Assembly: GCF_015624505.1 (NCBI RefSeq)
Contig: NZ_CP061379.1
Location: 5,518,001-5,582,000, forward strand
Direction of reading: 5' to 3'
Length of the DNA: 64,000 nt
Source of the DNA: Bradyrhizobium commune
GTDB taxonomy: Bacteria > Pseudomonadota > Alphaproteobacteria > Rhizobiales > Xanthobacteraceae
Part shown: piece after piece, positions 26,583-33,904 of the stretch
How the letters are laid out: the number at the start of each line of letters is the position of its first letter
Numbering within the stretch: the stretch's first letter is position 1
Notes under the pieces: model-generated
Databases searched by the model: none
Told to the model about the DNA's origin: nothing
The model's input: only the letters and a program-made list of their open reading frames with translations
Position numbers and translations under genes: made by a program

Positions 26583-26966
26583 TCAGGCCGCCGTGTCCGT
26601 TCCGGTCCCGAATGTAAGCTGATTCCCGTCGGCATCGACGGCATCAAAATCGCGCATGCCGTAGTCGCGGTCCTCCGGCTGGTTGAGCAGCTTCGCGCCC
26701 CGCCCCGCCACCTCGGCATGGACCTGGTCGACGTCCCGAACGAAAATGCAGATGGCACCATGGCCGGGCAGCCGCTTCGTGCTGCTCGCCGCGAGCAGGT
26801 GCAGGGCAACCTCGTCGCGACAGAGGCAGGCATAGGACAGCGGCTCGCCATATTCGAACGTGACGTCGAAGCCGAGCACGTCGCGATAATAGGCGAGGCC
26901 GGCTACGATATCGGAGACGACGAAGACGGTGGCGGAGCCGACCATCATCGGGCGTTCGTCGCTCAT
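26583..26966 (-). CDS. VOC-family (glyoxalase/bleomycin-resistance-like) protein
   Basis: The 127-residue protein has one pair of VOC beta-alpha-beta-beta-beta modules: FVVSDIVAGLAYYRDVLGFDVTFEYGEP, then GHGAICIFVRDVDQVHAEVAGRGA. Features such as Glu/His near the strand ends suggest a metal site, but resistance-type members without metal also look like this. ATG at 26966 was chosen because GGAGG lies eight bases upstream and the domain begins there; the frame is open to 27098. Confidence 0.88.
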   Translation of the reverse strand: MSDERPMMVGSATVFVVSDIVAGLAYYRDVLGFDVTFEYGEPLSYACLCRDEVALHLLAASSTKRLPGHGAICIFVRDVDQVHAEVAGRGAKLLNQPEDRDYGMRDFDAVDADGNQLTFGTGTDTAA

Positions 26967-27097
26967 GTGAGCCTCCTGCAAGCGATCTCCGGCGCGCAGC
27001 CTAGCATGTGCGCGCGAGCCCTTGCACGGCCTATCCCGCAACGTAAACTGGCCTGCGAACAAGGCGGCCACAGCCCGCCGGACATGGGAGCACGACA

Positions 27098-27739
27098 ATG
27101 AAATATCTGGGCCTGGCGCTGGCTGCGCTGTTCGCGGCGACCATCCCGGGAGCCGGCCACGGCAGCGAGCCGACGCGCTTCACGCCGCTGAAGGCGGACG
27201 AGCTCACACCGCCGCAGAAGGAATGGGCCGATGCGATCGCCGTGCCGCCGCGCAACGCCAAGTTCACCAATCCGCCCTACCGGGCCTATATCCACAACCC
27301 CGAGCTCGCACCAAAGCTCTCGGCGATGTCGGACTATCTGCGCTGGAACTCGTCGCTGCCGGCACGCTTGAGCGAATTCGCCATCCTGATCACGGCGCGG
27401 CAATGGACCGCGCAATATGAATGGTTTGCGCATTATCCGCTGGCGATGAAGGCAGGGCTCGATCCAGAGGTCGCCAACGGCGTCGCGAACGGCGTACGGC
27501 CGCAGGCAATGAAGGACGACGAGGCTGCGCTCTATGACCTCGCGATGGCGCTTTATCGCGACAAGAAAGTGTCCGACGAGATCTACCGCGCGGCGCTGCA
27601 AAAGTTCGGCGAGCGCGGCATCATGGATATCATCGGCCTGATCGGCTATTACGATCTGGTCTCGATGACGCTGATCACGATGCAGGCGGAAGCCCCGAAC
27701 GACAGCGTTCCGCCGCTGCCGCCGCTCGCGGCGAAATAG
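27098..27739 (+). CDS. Exported carboxymuconolactone decarboxylase (AhpD-like fold) family protein
   Basis: The 213-residue product has a signal peptide (MKYLGLALAALFAATIPGAG, cleavage near residue 22). The all-helical core contains LPARLSEFAILITARQWTAQYEWFAHYPLAMKAGL, as in the carboxymuconolactone decarboxylase family. The CxxC pair of peroxidase-type AhpD is absent, so alkylhydroperoxide reduction is unlikely. The last region, ERGIMDIIGLIGYYDLVSMTL, is also typical. It diverges from the VOC gene across 131 bases. Confidence 0.85.
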   Translation: MKYLGLALAALFAATIPGAGHGSEPTRFTPLKADELTPPQKEWADAIAVPPRNAKFTNPPYRAYIHNPELAPKLSAMSDYLRWNSSLPARLSEFAILITARQWTAQYEWFAHYPLAMKAGLDPEVANGVANGVRPQAMKDDEAALYDLAMALYRDKKVSDEIYRAALQKFGERGIMDIIGLIGYYDLVSMTLITMQAEAPNDSVPPLPPLAAK

Positions 27740-27756
27740 ATGCCTCCACGCCGTTC

Positions 27757-28602
27757 ATGCCGCATGATCCCTTGCTCACGCGCCTGACATCTGCCCTTAC
27801 TGAGGTGCCGGGCGTCGCGGCCGTCGTGCTCGGCGGATCGCGTGCGCGCGGCAGTGCGCATCCGGCGTCGGACTACGATATCGGCCTGTATTTCACCGCA
27901 GCTCGTCCAATTGACACGGAACGGCTGCTGGTCGCCGCGAAGGCGGTCGCCGACTATCCCGCGGCCGCGGCGGTGACGGCAATCGGCGAGTGGGGACCGT
28001 GGATCGTCGGCGGCGCCTGGCTGTCGGTCGAAGGACACAAGGTCGACCTGCTCTACCGCAACGCCGATGCCGTCGAAGCGGTGATGGAGGCCTGCCGCAC
28101 CGGTACGGTCACGATGAACTATCAGCCCGGCCATCCGCACGGCTTCTGCTCGGCGATCTGGATGGGCGAGATCGCGTACTGTCAGCCTCTGCACGATCCG
28201 CTGGGCCTGATCGCTCGGCTCAAATCGATCGCGCTACCCTACCCGCAGACCCTCGCCGACACCCTGATCAGGCGCTTTCAGTGGGAGATCCTATTCAGCA
28301 TCGAGAATGCCGAGCTCGCGGCCGCACGCAATGAGCGGACACATTTCGCGGGCTATCTCTACAGATCACTCGCCTGCATCGCCCAGGTGTTGTTTGCACT
28401 GAACTGTCGATACCTCATCAATGAAAAGGGCGCACTCCAGGAGACGGCCGGCTTCCCGCTCACGATTCCAGGTCTGGCGGAGCAGTCCGACGAAATCTGG
28501 CGCCTGGTTGGTGATGGCAGCTACACACAGGCCTGCGCGATCCTGCGGCGGATCGACCAGCAGTTGAAGGGGCTGACGCAGTCCGGCGGCAAGCAGCCGT
28601 GA
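27757..28602 (+). CDS. Nucleotidyltransferase-domain protein (MNT/aminoglycoside-adenylyltransferase-like)
   Basis: The 281-residue protein has the polymerase-beta-type nucleotidyltransferase signature GGSRARGSAHPASDYDIGLYF near residues 26-46, with GS and DxD catalytic elements. A helical C-terminal half follows (ERTHFAGYLYRSLACIAQVLFALNCRYLIN). Such proteins transfer nucleotides to small molecules or proteins; the acceptor is unknown. It starts 17 bases after the decarboxylase-like gene and is probably co-transcribed with it. Confidence 0.85.
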   Translation: MPHDPLLTRLTSALTEVPGVAAVVLGGSRARGSAHPASDYDIGLYFTAARPIDTERLLVAAKAVADYPAAAAVTAIGEWGPWIVGGAWLSVEGHKVDLLYRNADAVEAVMEACRTGTVTMNYQPGHPHGFCSAIWMGEIAYCQPLHDPLGLIARLKSIALPYPQTLADTLIRRFQWEILFSIENAELAAARNERTHFAGYLYRSLACIAQVLFALNCRYLINEKGALQETAGFPLTIPGLAEQSDEIWRLVGDGSYTQACAILRRIDQQLKGLTQSGGKQP

Positions 28603-28605
28603 CGC

Positions 28606-29238
28606 TCAGGCAGTCTGGTCCACCGAGGACGACGAATCCGCCGGCGGATATTTGGTCACCGGCACCAGGAAGGACTTCATGCCGACCTGGTAGATGATCT
28701 TGCCGTTCTGTCCGTCATCCGTCGCGATCTGCGCCTGCCCGAACATGATGACGTTCTTGTAGACGATGCCGGTGCCCTGGCGGGTGATGCCGTCGGTGGT
28801 GACGCTGACCTGCGCCTCATTGCCGTTGACGGAGAGCACGCGAAAGCTCGCGCTCTTGCCGTTGTCGCTGGAATAGCCGCCCCAGCTTCCCATCAGGCGG
28901 CTGTCGGAAGCCGGCGGCGCCTGCTTTGCAAGCGTAGCGGTCTGCTTGCCGCCGCCCGCGGAGAACAGGAGCACCAGATTCTTGCCGTCCTTGGTGCCGA
29001 CGGTGACCGAACCGAAGGTGATGGTCGCGCCATTGACCTGACCAAAGCCACGCTCGGTGTGCCCGTTATGGGTGTACTCGACCTGAGCGCGGGTGCCGCG
29101 GATGTTCACGACCTTGAAGCCGACGGCCTGGTTGTTGCCTGCCCAATTGCCCTTCCATTCACCGAGCATGGCGCTCTGGTGATAGACACGTTCATTGGCG
29201 GGTGAGATCTGGCTGGTGCTTTGCGTGACGATAGCCAT
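28606..29238 (-). CDS. Uncharacterised protein made of two tandem ~70-residue repeats
   Basis: The 210-residue product contains two copies of the same unit at about residues 25-92 and 116-184. Each begins G-x-W-x-G, contains an AQV strand followed by a T-x-x-G turn, and reaches I-x-FG. No signal peptide is evident, and the C-terminus is rich in Ser and Pro. The repeats suggest a small beta sandwich or barrel duplicated in tandem. I do not recognise the family. It is convergent with the nucleotidyltransferase gene, three bases apart. Confidence 0.7.
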   Translation of the reverse strand: MAIVTQSTSQISPANERVYHQSAMLGEWKGNWAGNNQAVGFKVVNIRGTRAQVEYTHNGHTERGFGQVNGATITFGSVTVGTKDGKNLVLLFSAGGGKQTATLAKQAPPASDSRLMGSWGGYSSDNGKSASFRVLSVNGNEAQVSVTTDGITRQGTGIVYKNVIMFGQAQIATDDGQNGKIIYQVGMKSFLVPVTKYPPADSSSSVDQTA

Positions 29239-29401
29239 GAGCTTGCTCGGTGCACGAGCTTGACGAACGCGATTGCGTTCGCGCGCCGGGACGCAGCGCC
29301 AGAAACATTCAGAAACAATTTGATTAAGGGCACGCCATGGTTAACAAGCGGTTAATCCCGCCCGCTGCCGGCGAGGCAAATGGTCTCGTCGGCGGGGCGC
29401 C

Positions 29402-30256
29402 TCAGCGGCCCCAGCGGTCCGACCAGATCTTTTCGCCGATCATGCAGTTCACGCGCGGCTCCTTGTCCTTGTCGGCAACGCGCAGCACCCGACGCTCCGG
29501 CGTGCGGCCGGCCACTTCCATCAGGAGCTTGGTGCGGATCGCCTCCTTGAACTTGTCGCGGTCCTTGATCGCGATCACGAAGGAGCCGGGACCGCCGACG
29601 ACGCAGTCCTCGTAGTAGTAGTCGAGATTGTCGATATCCATGGTCGAATAGGACGGCTCCTTGACCATGATCGGCAGGCCGTTGATGACGATCCCCTTCT
29701 CGAGCGCGGCGTCGCGCGCCAGCGTGACCGGGCTGCCATTGTTGTTGGGGCCGTCGCCGGAGATGTCGATGACCCGACGAATCCCGTGATAGGGATCCTC
29801 GTCGAACAGCGGCATCGCAAATCCGATCGCGCCGGAGATCGAGGTGCGCGAGGCGCGTCGGATCGGCGTCTTCATGATCTCGGCCGAGACCGCATCCGCC
29901 GTCTCCGGTCCGTCGATCAGGCGCCAGGGGATGATGATCTTCTGGTCGGTGGACGCGGCCCACTCGAAATAGGTCACCGCGATCCTGCCGTTGGGACCGG
30001 CCTTCAACGCTTGCAGGAACTCCTTCGACTGGATCGCCTGCGCGTAGCCTTCGCGCTGGATCGCGAGCTCGTCCATGTCCATGGAGTAGGAGACGTCGAC
30101 CGCGAGGATCAGCTCGACGTCGACCGATTGCGCGTCGCCATCGGCGGCCTGCCGCTGCGGTTGATATCTTGGTCCTGGCGCCGCGACGCTCGCGACGTCC
30201 CCTCCGGCAAGCACGCCGGCCACCAGCACAGCCCCGATCGAGAACAGCAAGCGCAT
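29402..30256 (-). CDS. Exported von Willebrand factor A-like (DUF1194) protein
   Basis: The 284-residue product has a signal peptide (RLLFSIGAVLVAGVLAGGDV). A von Willebrand A-type domain follows, with the metal-ion-dependent adhesion site DVSYS near residue 54, a conserved Thr/Ser segment (ASRTSISGAIGFAMPLF near 135) and DISGDGPNNNG near 165. DUF1194 proteins are secreted or periplasmic and of unknown role. It appears to be monocistronic, with its promoter in the 250-base spacer before the fluoride riboswitch. Confidence 0.85.
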   Translation of the reverse strand: MRLLFSIGAVLVAGVLAGGDVASVAAPGPRYQPQRQAADGDAQSVDVELILAVDVSYSMDMDELAIQREGYAQAIQSKEFLQALKAGPNGRIAVTYFEWAASTDQKIIIPWRLIDGPETADAVSAEIMKTPIRRASRTSISGAIGFAMPLFDEDPYHGIRRVIDISGDGPNNNGSPVTLARDAALEKGIVINGLPIMVKEPSYSTMDIDNLDYYYEDCVVGGPGSFVIAIKDRDKFKEAIRTKLLMEVAGRTPERRVLRVADKDKEPRVNCMIGEKIWSDRWGR

Positions 30257-30467
30257 CGCAGTCTCCCGTCGTATGACGTGATGGTGACATGCAAACGCCT
30301 TGCCGCAAAGTGCGAAGATCGCTTGTGCTTCACATTTGGGTTAGGAATTTGCGAGCTAGGATTTTGCGCGTCTCGCGCGACATTGCCGCCGCGTCGCCAC
30401 GGTCGCGCCGCAGTGATACGCGCGACCGCTCACCTCGACAGGCTTTGGGACGAAGCACCCCGCCCAC

Positions 30468-30495
30468 TTGTCCGGCGCAATTTCCATGCTAGGCT
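30468..30495 (+). promoter_or_regulatory. Possible sigma-70 promoter for the fluoride-responsive transcript
   Basis: TTGTCC (30468-30473) and TAGGCT (30490-30495) are spaced by 16 bases. Transcription would start a few bases before the aptamer. The -10 match is weak, so this is tentative. Confidence 0.3.
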
Positions 30496-30507
30496 TGCTG
30501 CACAGAT

Positions 30508-30568
30508 GGGGATGGAGTCCCCCGACAACCGCCCGGCGGTCGATGGCCGTAATGGGCTGATGACTCCT
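30508..30568 (+). promoter_or_regulatory. Fluoride riboswitch aptamer (crcB RNA motif)
   Basis: All conserved parts of the crcB motif are present. GGGG (30508-30511) pairs with CCCC (30519-30522) as the pseudoknot. GGAGT (30514-30518) pairs with ACTCC (30563-30567) as the first stem. GCCC (30531-30534) pairs with GGGC (30554-30557), with a variable inner hairpin CGGC/GCCG. The invariant GATGGAGT and CTGATGACTCCT strings flank these. The downstream operon encodes a CrcB fluoride channel, which agrees with known control by this RNA class. Fluoride binding is expected to allow read-through of the terminator at 30618. Confidence 0.93.
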
Positions 30569-30617
30569 GCTTGAGGTGAGGCGTCACGGAGCCTCTGCCT
30601 TTGGCGGGAGCATGGAC

Positions 30618-30641
30618 AAACCCGCCGCTGGCGGGTTTTTT
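30618..30641 (+). terminator. Intrinsic terminator forming the riboswitch expression platform
   Basis: AAACCCGCC and GGCGGGTTT form a nine-base stem with a GCT loop, followed by a T run to 30641. GGCGGG at 30603-30608 is identical to the descending arm and can pair with CCCGCC at 30621-30626 instead, giving a ready antiterminator. The hairpin lies 37 bases before the MFS start, so it gates the operon. Confidence 0.88.
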
Positions 30642-30677
30642 GTTGCCGGTGACAAAGGCCAGGGAGAAGTCCACGGC

Positions 30678-31886
30678 GTGACGACGACGACACCGAATGC
30701 TGCGCGCGCAGGGCTGCCCAGAGGGATCTGGGTACTCGGCTTCGTCTCGATGCTGATGGATATCTCGTCCGAGATGATCCATGCGCTGCTGCCGGTCTAT
30801 CTCGTCACCGTGCTCGGCGCCTCCACGCTCACCGTCGGTTTCATCGAGGGCATCGCCGAGGCGACCGCCTCGATCACGAAGATCTTTTCCGGCGCGCTGT
30901 CGGACTGGCTTGGCCGCCGCAAGCTGCTCGCCGCCCTTGGTTATGGGCTGGCCGCGCTGACAAAACCGCTGTTCCCGCTGGCGCCCAGCGTCGGCTGGTT
31001 GGTGGCGGCACGCTTCATCGACCGCGTCGGCAAGGGCATTCGTGGCGCACCGCGCGATGCGCTGATCGCCGACATCGCACCGCCCGGACTGCGCGGCGCG
31101 AGCTTCGGCCTGCGGCAGTCACTCGACACGATCGGCGCCTTCGTCGGGCCGCTCGCCGCAATCGGCCTGATGTGGTGGACCGCGGACAATTTTGCCGCCG
31201 TGTTCTGGGTGGCGGTGCTGCCGGCGTTCCTGTCGTTCGGCCTGATCGCGATGGCGGTGAGCGAGCCCGCGCCGGACGCGGCTCGGGAACTAACGAAAAA
31301 CCCGCTCAACACCGCCGCCATGCGGCAGCTAGGCCCGGTCTATTGGCGCGTCGTCGCGATCGGCGCCGTGTTTACGCTGGCGCGCTTCAGCGAAGCCTTT
31401 CTGATCCTGCGCGCCCAGAACATCGGCCTCAATGCGATGTGGGTGCCGGCGGTGCTGGTGCTGATGAACATCGCCTACGCGCTCTCCGCCTATCCGGCCG
31501 GCGCGCTGTCGGACCGGATCAACCGGACCGCCCTGCTTGCGCTCGGACTTGTCTTTCTGGCGATGGCCGATCTCGCGCTCGCGCTGCTGCCAAACCTTGC
31601 CGGGCTCGCGCTCGGCGTCGCGCTATGGGGCCTGCACATGGGATTGACGCAAGGGTTGCTGGCAGCGCTCGTCGCCGATGCCGCGCCGCCGCACCTGCGC
31701 GGCACCGCGTTCGGCTATTTCAACCTGTTCACGGGCCTTGCATTGCTGGCCGCGAGCGTGATCGCCGGCGCGTTGTGGGACGCGTACGGCCCGGCCGGCA
31801 CTTTCTTCGCGGGGCTCGGCTTTGCGCTGGTCTCGCTTGTGGGGCTGCTCGCGATCGGCAAAAGGCTGGCAGAGGACCGCAACTAA
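30678..31886 (+). CDS. MFS transporter under fluoride riboswitch control
   Basis: The 402-residue protein has twelve predicted helices. The first loop holds the MFS signature in SGALSDWLGRRKLLAALGYG near residue 70, and RFIDRVGKGIRGAPRDALIADIAPPGLRGASFG near 115-150 marks a widespread but uncharacterised MFS branch. GTG at 30678 was chosen because AGGGAGAAG lies nine bases upstream and the frame before it runs through the riboswitch terminator. It is the first gene after a fluoride riboswitch and 31 bases before crcB, so it should be induced by fluoride. Whether it exports fluoride itself or relieves a secondary effect is unknown. Confidence 0.87.
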   Translation: MTTTTPNAARAGLPRGIWVLGFVSMLMDISSEMIHALLPVYLVTVLGASTLTVGFIEGIAEATASITKIFSGALSDWLGRRKLLAALGYGLAALTKPLFPLAPSVGWLVAARFIDRVGKGIRGAPRDALIADIAPPGLRGASFGLRQSLDTIGAFVGPLAAIGLMWWTADNFAAVFWVAVLPAFLSFGLIAMAVSEPAPDAARELTKNPLNTAAMRQLGPVYWRVVAIGAVFTLARFSEAFLILRAQNIGLNAMWVPAVLVLMNIAYALSAYPAGALSDRINRTALLALGLVFLAMADLALALLPNLAGLALGVALWGLHMGLTQGLLAALVADAAPPHLRGTAFGYFNLFTGLALLAASVIAGALWDAYGPAGTFFAGLGFALVSLVGLLAIGKRLAEDRN

Positions 31887-31917
31887 TCATGCGCTTCGCA
31901 AATTGGGGGACGAGACG

Positions 31918-32301
31918 TTGAACATCCAATTCATTCTGGCCGTTGCTGCCGGCGGGGCGGTGGGCGCCGTCGTGCGCTATCTCGTTGGCATCGGCTCCGG
32001 CCGCGCGTTCGGCACGGATTTTCCCTGGGGCACACTGATCATCAATGTGACGGGATCGTTCCTGATCGGCATGTTCGCGGCGTTGTTCGCGACAAAATGG
32101 AACCTGCCGCAGGCGGCCCGGATCTTCCTGACGGTCGGAATTTGTGGCGGATACACGACATTCTCGACCTTCTCGCTCGATGCCTGGTATCTGATCGAGC
32201 GCGGACAAAGCTGGGCCTCGGCAACCTACATGATTGCGTCGGTCGTGCTGTCCGTCGGCGCTCTCATTGCAGCCATGCAGCTCATTCGCGCGATTCCATG
32301 A
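31918..32301 (+). CDS. crcB: CrcB/Fluc fluoride channel
   Basis: The 127-residue protein has four transmembrane helices and the Fluc signatures GGAVGAVVRY near 13, GTLIINVTGSFLIG near 37, and GICGGYTTFSTFSLD near 72, which contains the TTFSTF segment lining the pore. Fluc proteins form dual-topology dimers that let fluoride leave the cytoplasm. The start codon is TTG at 31918, preceded by GGGGGA seven bases upstream; no better ATG or GTG is in frame. It is the second gene of the riboswitch-controlled unit. The length is normal for a single-domain Fluc. Confidence 0.95.
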   Translation: MNIQFILAVAAGGAVGAVVRYLVGIGSGRAFGTDFPWGTLIINVTGSFLIGMFAALFATKWNLPQAARIFLTVGICGGYTTFSTFSLDAWYLIERGQSWASATYMIASVVLSVGALIAAMQLIRAIP

Positions 32302-32369
32302 AGGGCGCGTGTCCGGTCAACGCATCCCTGCCCATCCTTTCGGACATGTTGCCGGGCCGGCCGACCGCC

Positions 32370-32399
32370 TTGGAGAGGTCACGGGTCCTGCAATATAAT
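32370..32399 (+). promoter_or_regulatory. Likely sigma-70 promoter of clpS with a 7-base inverted repeat around the -10 box
   Basis: TTGGAG (32370-32375) and a consensus TATAAT (32394-32399) are 18 bases apart, 64 bases before the clpS ATG. CCTGCAA (32387-32393) and TTGCAGG (32407-32413) are perfect arms enclosing the -10 box, which would allow a repressor or a leader hairpin to affect initiation. Confidence 0.55.
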
Positions 32400-32462
32400 A
32401 AACGCGTTGCAGGCCGAGCGGCGCGCGGCTGAAAGCTCACGACCGGAGCGTTTCGGGACACG

Positions 32463-32768
32463 ATGAACGACACCGTCACCAAGCCGAAGACGCGGACCAA
32501 GATCAAGGTCGAGCGGCCGAAGCTGCACAAGGTCATCCTGATCAACGACGACTACACACCGCGTGAGTTCGTCACCATGATCCTGAAGGCCGAGTTCCGC
32601 ATGACCGAGGATCAGGCCTACAAGGTCATGATCACCGCTCACAAGCTGGGCGCCTGTGTCGTCGCCGTCTTCACCAAGGACGTCGCCGAGACCAAGGCCA
32701 CCCGCGCCACCGATGCCGGCCGCGCCAAGGGTTATCCGCTGTTGTTCACGACAGAGCCGGAAGAATAG
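32463..32768 (+). CDS. clpS: ATP-dependent Clp protease adaptor ClpS
   Basis: The 101-residue protein matches ClpS: a variable basic N-terminal tail, then KLHKVILINDDYTPREFV with the DDYT pocket that reads N-terminal residues, MTEDQAYKVMITAHKLGACVVAVFTKDVAETK, and a C-terminal strand. ClpS delivers N-degron substrates to ClpAP. clpA is not adjacent. Many alphaproteobacteria carry a second ClpS, and this may be that paralogue. A consensus -10 box lies 64 bases upstream. Confidence 0.93.
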   Translation: MNDTVTKPKTRTKIKVERPKLHKVILINDDYTPREFVTMILKAEFRMTEDQAYKVMITAHKLGACVVAVFTKDVAETKATRATDAGRAKGYPLLFTTEPEE

Positions 32769-32777
32769 CGGCTTCGC

Positions 32778-33272
32778 CTAGTCCTTGAGGCGCGCCATGA
32801 TGATTTCGTCGTGATAGGTGCCGTCGACCAGAATAGCCATCCGCTTGGTGCCCTCCTCGACAAACCCGATCTTGCGATAGAGCGCCGCCGCAGCGACGTT
32901 GCTCGCGAACACACCGAGCTCGATGCGACGGAAGCCGAACGTATCCGCAGCCTGAACCGCCTGCCGAAGCAGTTGCTCGCCAAATCCCCGGCCCCTGACG
33001 TCCGGCAAGAGCCCCATGAAGAGATCGCCGACATGCGCCGAGACGGCGCGGCTCGCCGGCGGCACGTTGCACCAACCGACCACTGCACCGTCGATTACGG
33101 CGATGATCTGCGGATAGCCCCGTTCAACATTACGGGTAACGAAGGCGCGGACCTGCTCGATCGGCGGCGCCTCCGTAAGCGCGATGTATTTGCGCTCGCG
33201 GGCCACGATATCGATGGCGGCACGAAAGGCATCGGTGTCGGCGATCTCGATCTGGCGGAATTCGACGGTCAT
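32778..33272 (-). CDS. GNAT-family N-acetyltransferase
   Basis: The 164-residue protein has the GNAT acetyl-CoA loop in LFMGLLPDVRGRGFGEQLL near residue 88 and the C-terminal FASNVAAAALYRKIGFVEEGTK near 120, as in RimI/ribosomal-type enzymes. The substrate is unknown. ATG at 33272 was chosen at the start of homology (MTVEFRQIEI); the frame is open to 33392. It is convergent with clpS, nine bases apart, and follows another GNAT gene on the same strand. Confidence 0.88.
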   Translation of the reverse strand: MTVEFRQIEIADTDAFRAAIDIVARERKYIALTEAPPIEQVRAFVTRNVERGYPQIIAVIDGAVVGWCNVPPASRAVSAHVGDLFMGLLPDVRGRGFGEQLLRQAVQAADTFGFRRIELGVFASNVAAAALYRKIGFVEEGTKRMAILVDGTYHDEIIMARLKD

Positions 33273-33339
33273 GGGCAGCCCCGTGGCTTTGACCTCAGCA
33301 TACCTAATTGTTCCACCACCGCGACGGGCGCTGGCCCAA

Positions 33340-33891
33340 TCACCCGAGCAGCGCCGAGGTCCGCCAGTGCACGCGCAGCACGGTCTTTCCACCAGCAGCA
33401 GGAAGGGCGGAATGATCCTGTTCGACGACGCGGCCTCCGAGCCGCTCGTAAAAACGAAGCGCGGCTACGTTCGCTTCGAAGACCCAGAGGTGAAACCCGC
33501 CGCCCGTAGCTCTTGCCGAAAACTGGCCGACGGCATCGCGAAGCAGCCGCTCGCCCATTCCTCGACCACGCGCCTGCGGGCGAACGTGAAGATTGTCCAC
33601 GAGGCTGCCCCAAACAGGATCGGCATCGCATTGGCAGCAAACGAACCCTTGCATGACGCCAATCGGATCGAATGCCACGTTGATCAACTGTGTTGAGGGC
33701 CGGTCGCGGAGTCGTTGAGACCAGACGGCGAGCCGATCATCCTCGACGGCGCCCTTCAAGAATTCCGGTGCGAGAATGTCCGCGTAGGCGTCTCGCCAGC
33801 TCGAGGCGTGAATGGCGGCAATCAGAGCCGCATCCTGCTCTGTCGCAGATCGAATGACGATGTCGTTCAAACTGTCACTCTTCGTTCTCAT
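33340..33891 (-). CDS. GNAT-family N-acetyltransferase
   Basis: The 183-residue protein starts with a GNAT first strand (IVIRSATEQDAALIAAIHASSWRDAY) and has motif A in VDNLHVRPQARGRGMGERLL near residue 100, then FEANVAALRFYERLGGRVVEQD near 145. It differs clearly from the downstream GNAT, so the pair is not a recent duplication. ATG at 33891 was chosen over an in-frame TTG at 33903. It starts 13 bases after the end of the cyclase gene, which suggests co-transcription. Confidence 0.87.
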   Translation of the reverse strand: MRTKSDSLNDIVIRSATEQDAALIAAIHASSWRDAYADILAPEFLKGAVEDDRLAVWSQRLRDRPSTQLINVAFDPIGVMQGFVCCQCDADPVWGSLVDNLHVRPQARGRGMGERLLRDAVGQFSARATGGGFHLWVFEANVAALRFYERLGGRVVEQDHSALPAAGGKTVLRVHWRTSALLG

Positions 33892-33904
33892 CGGCGCTTG
33901 CAAG

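Noticed and set aside
27649..28194. 181-codon minus-strand frame opposite the nucleotidyltransferase
   Set aside because: It is antisense to a gene with a clear catalytic motif and has no features of its own.
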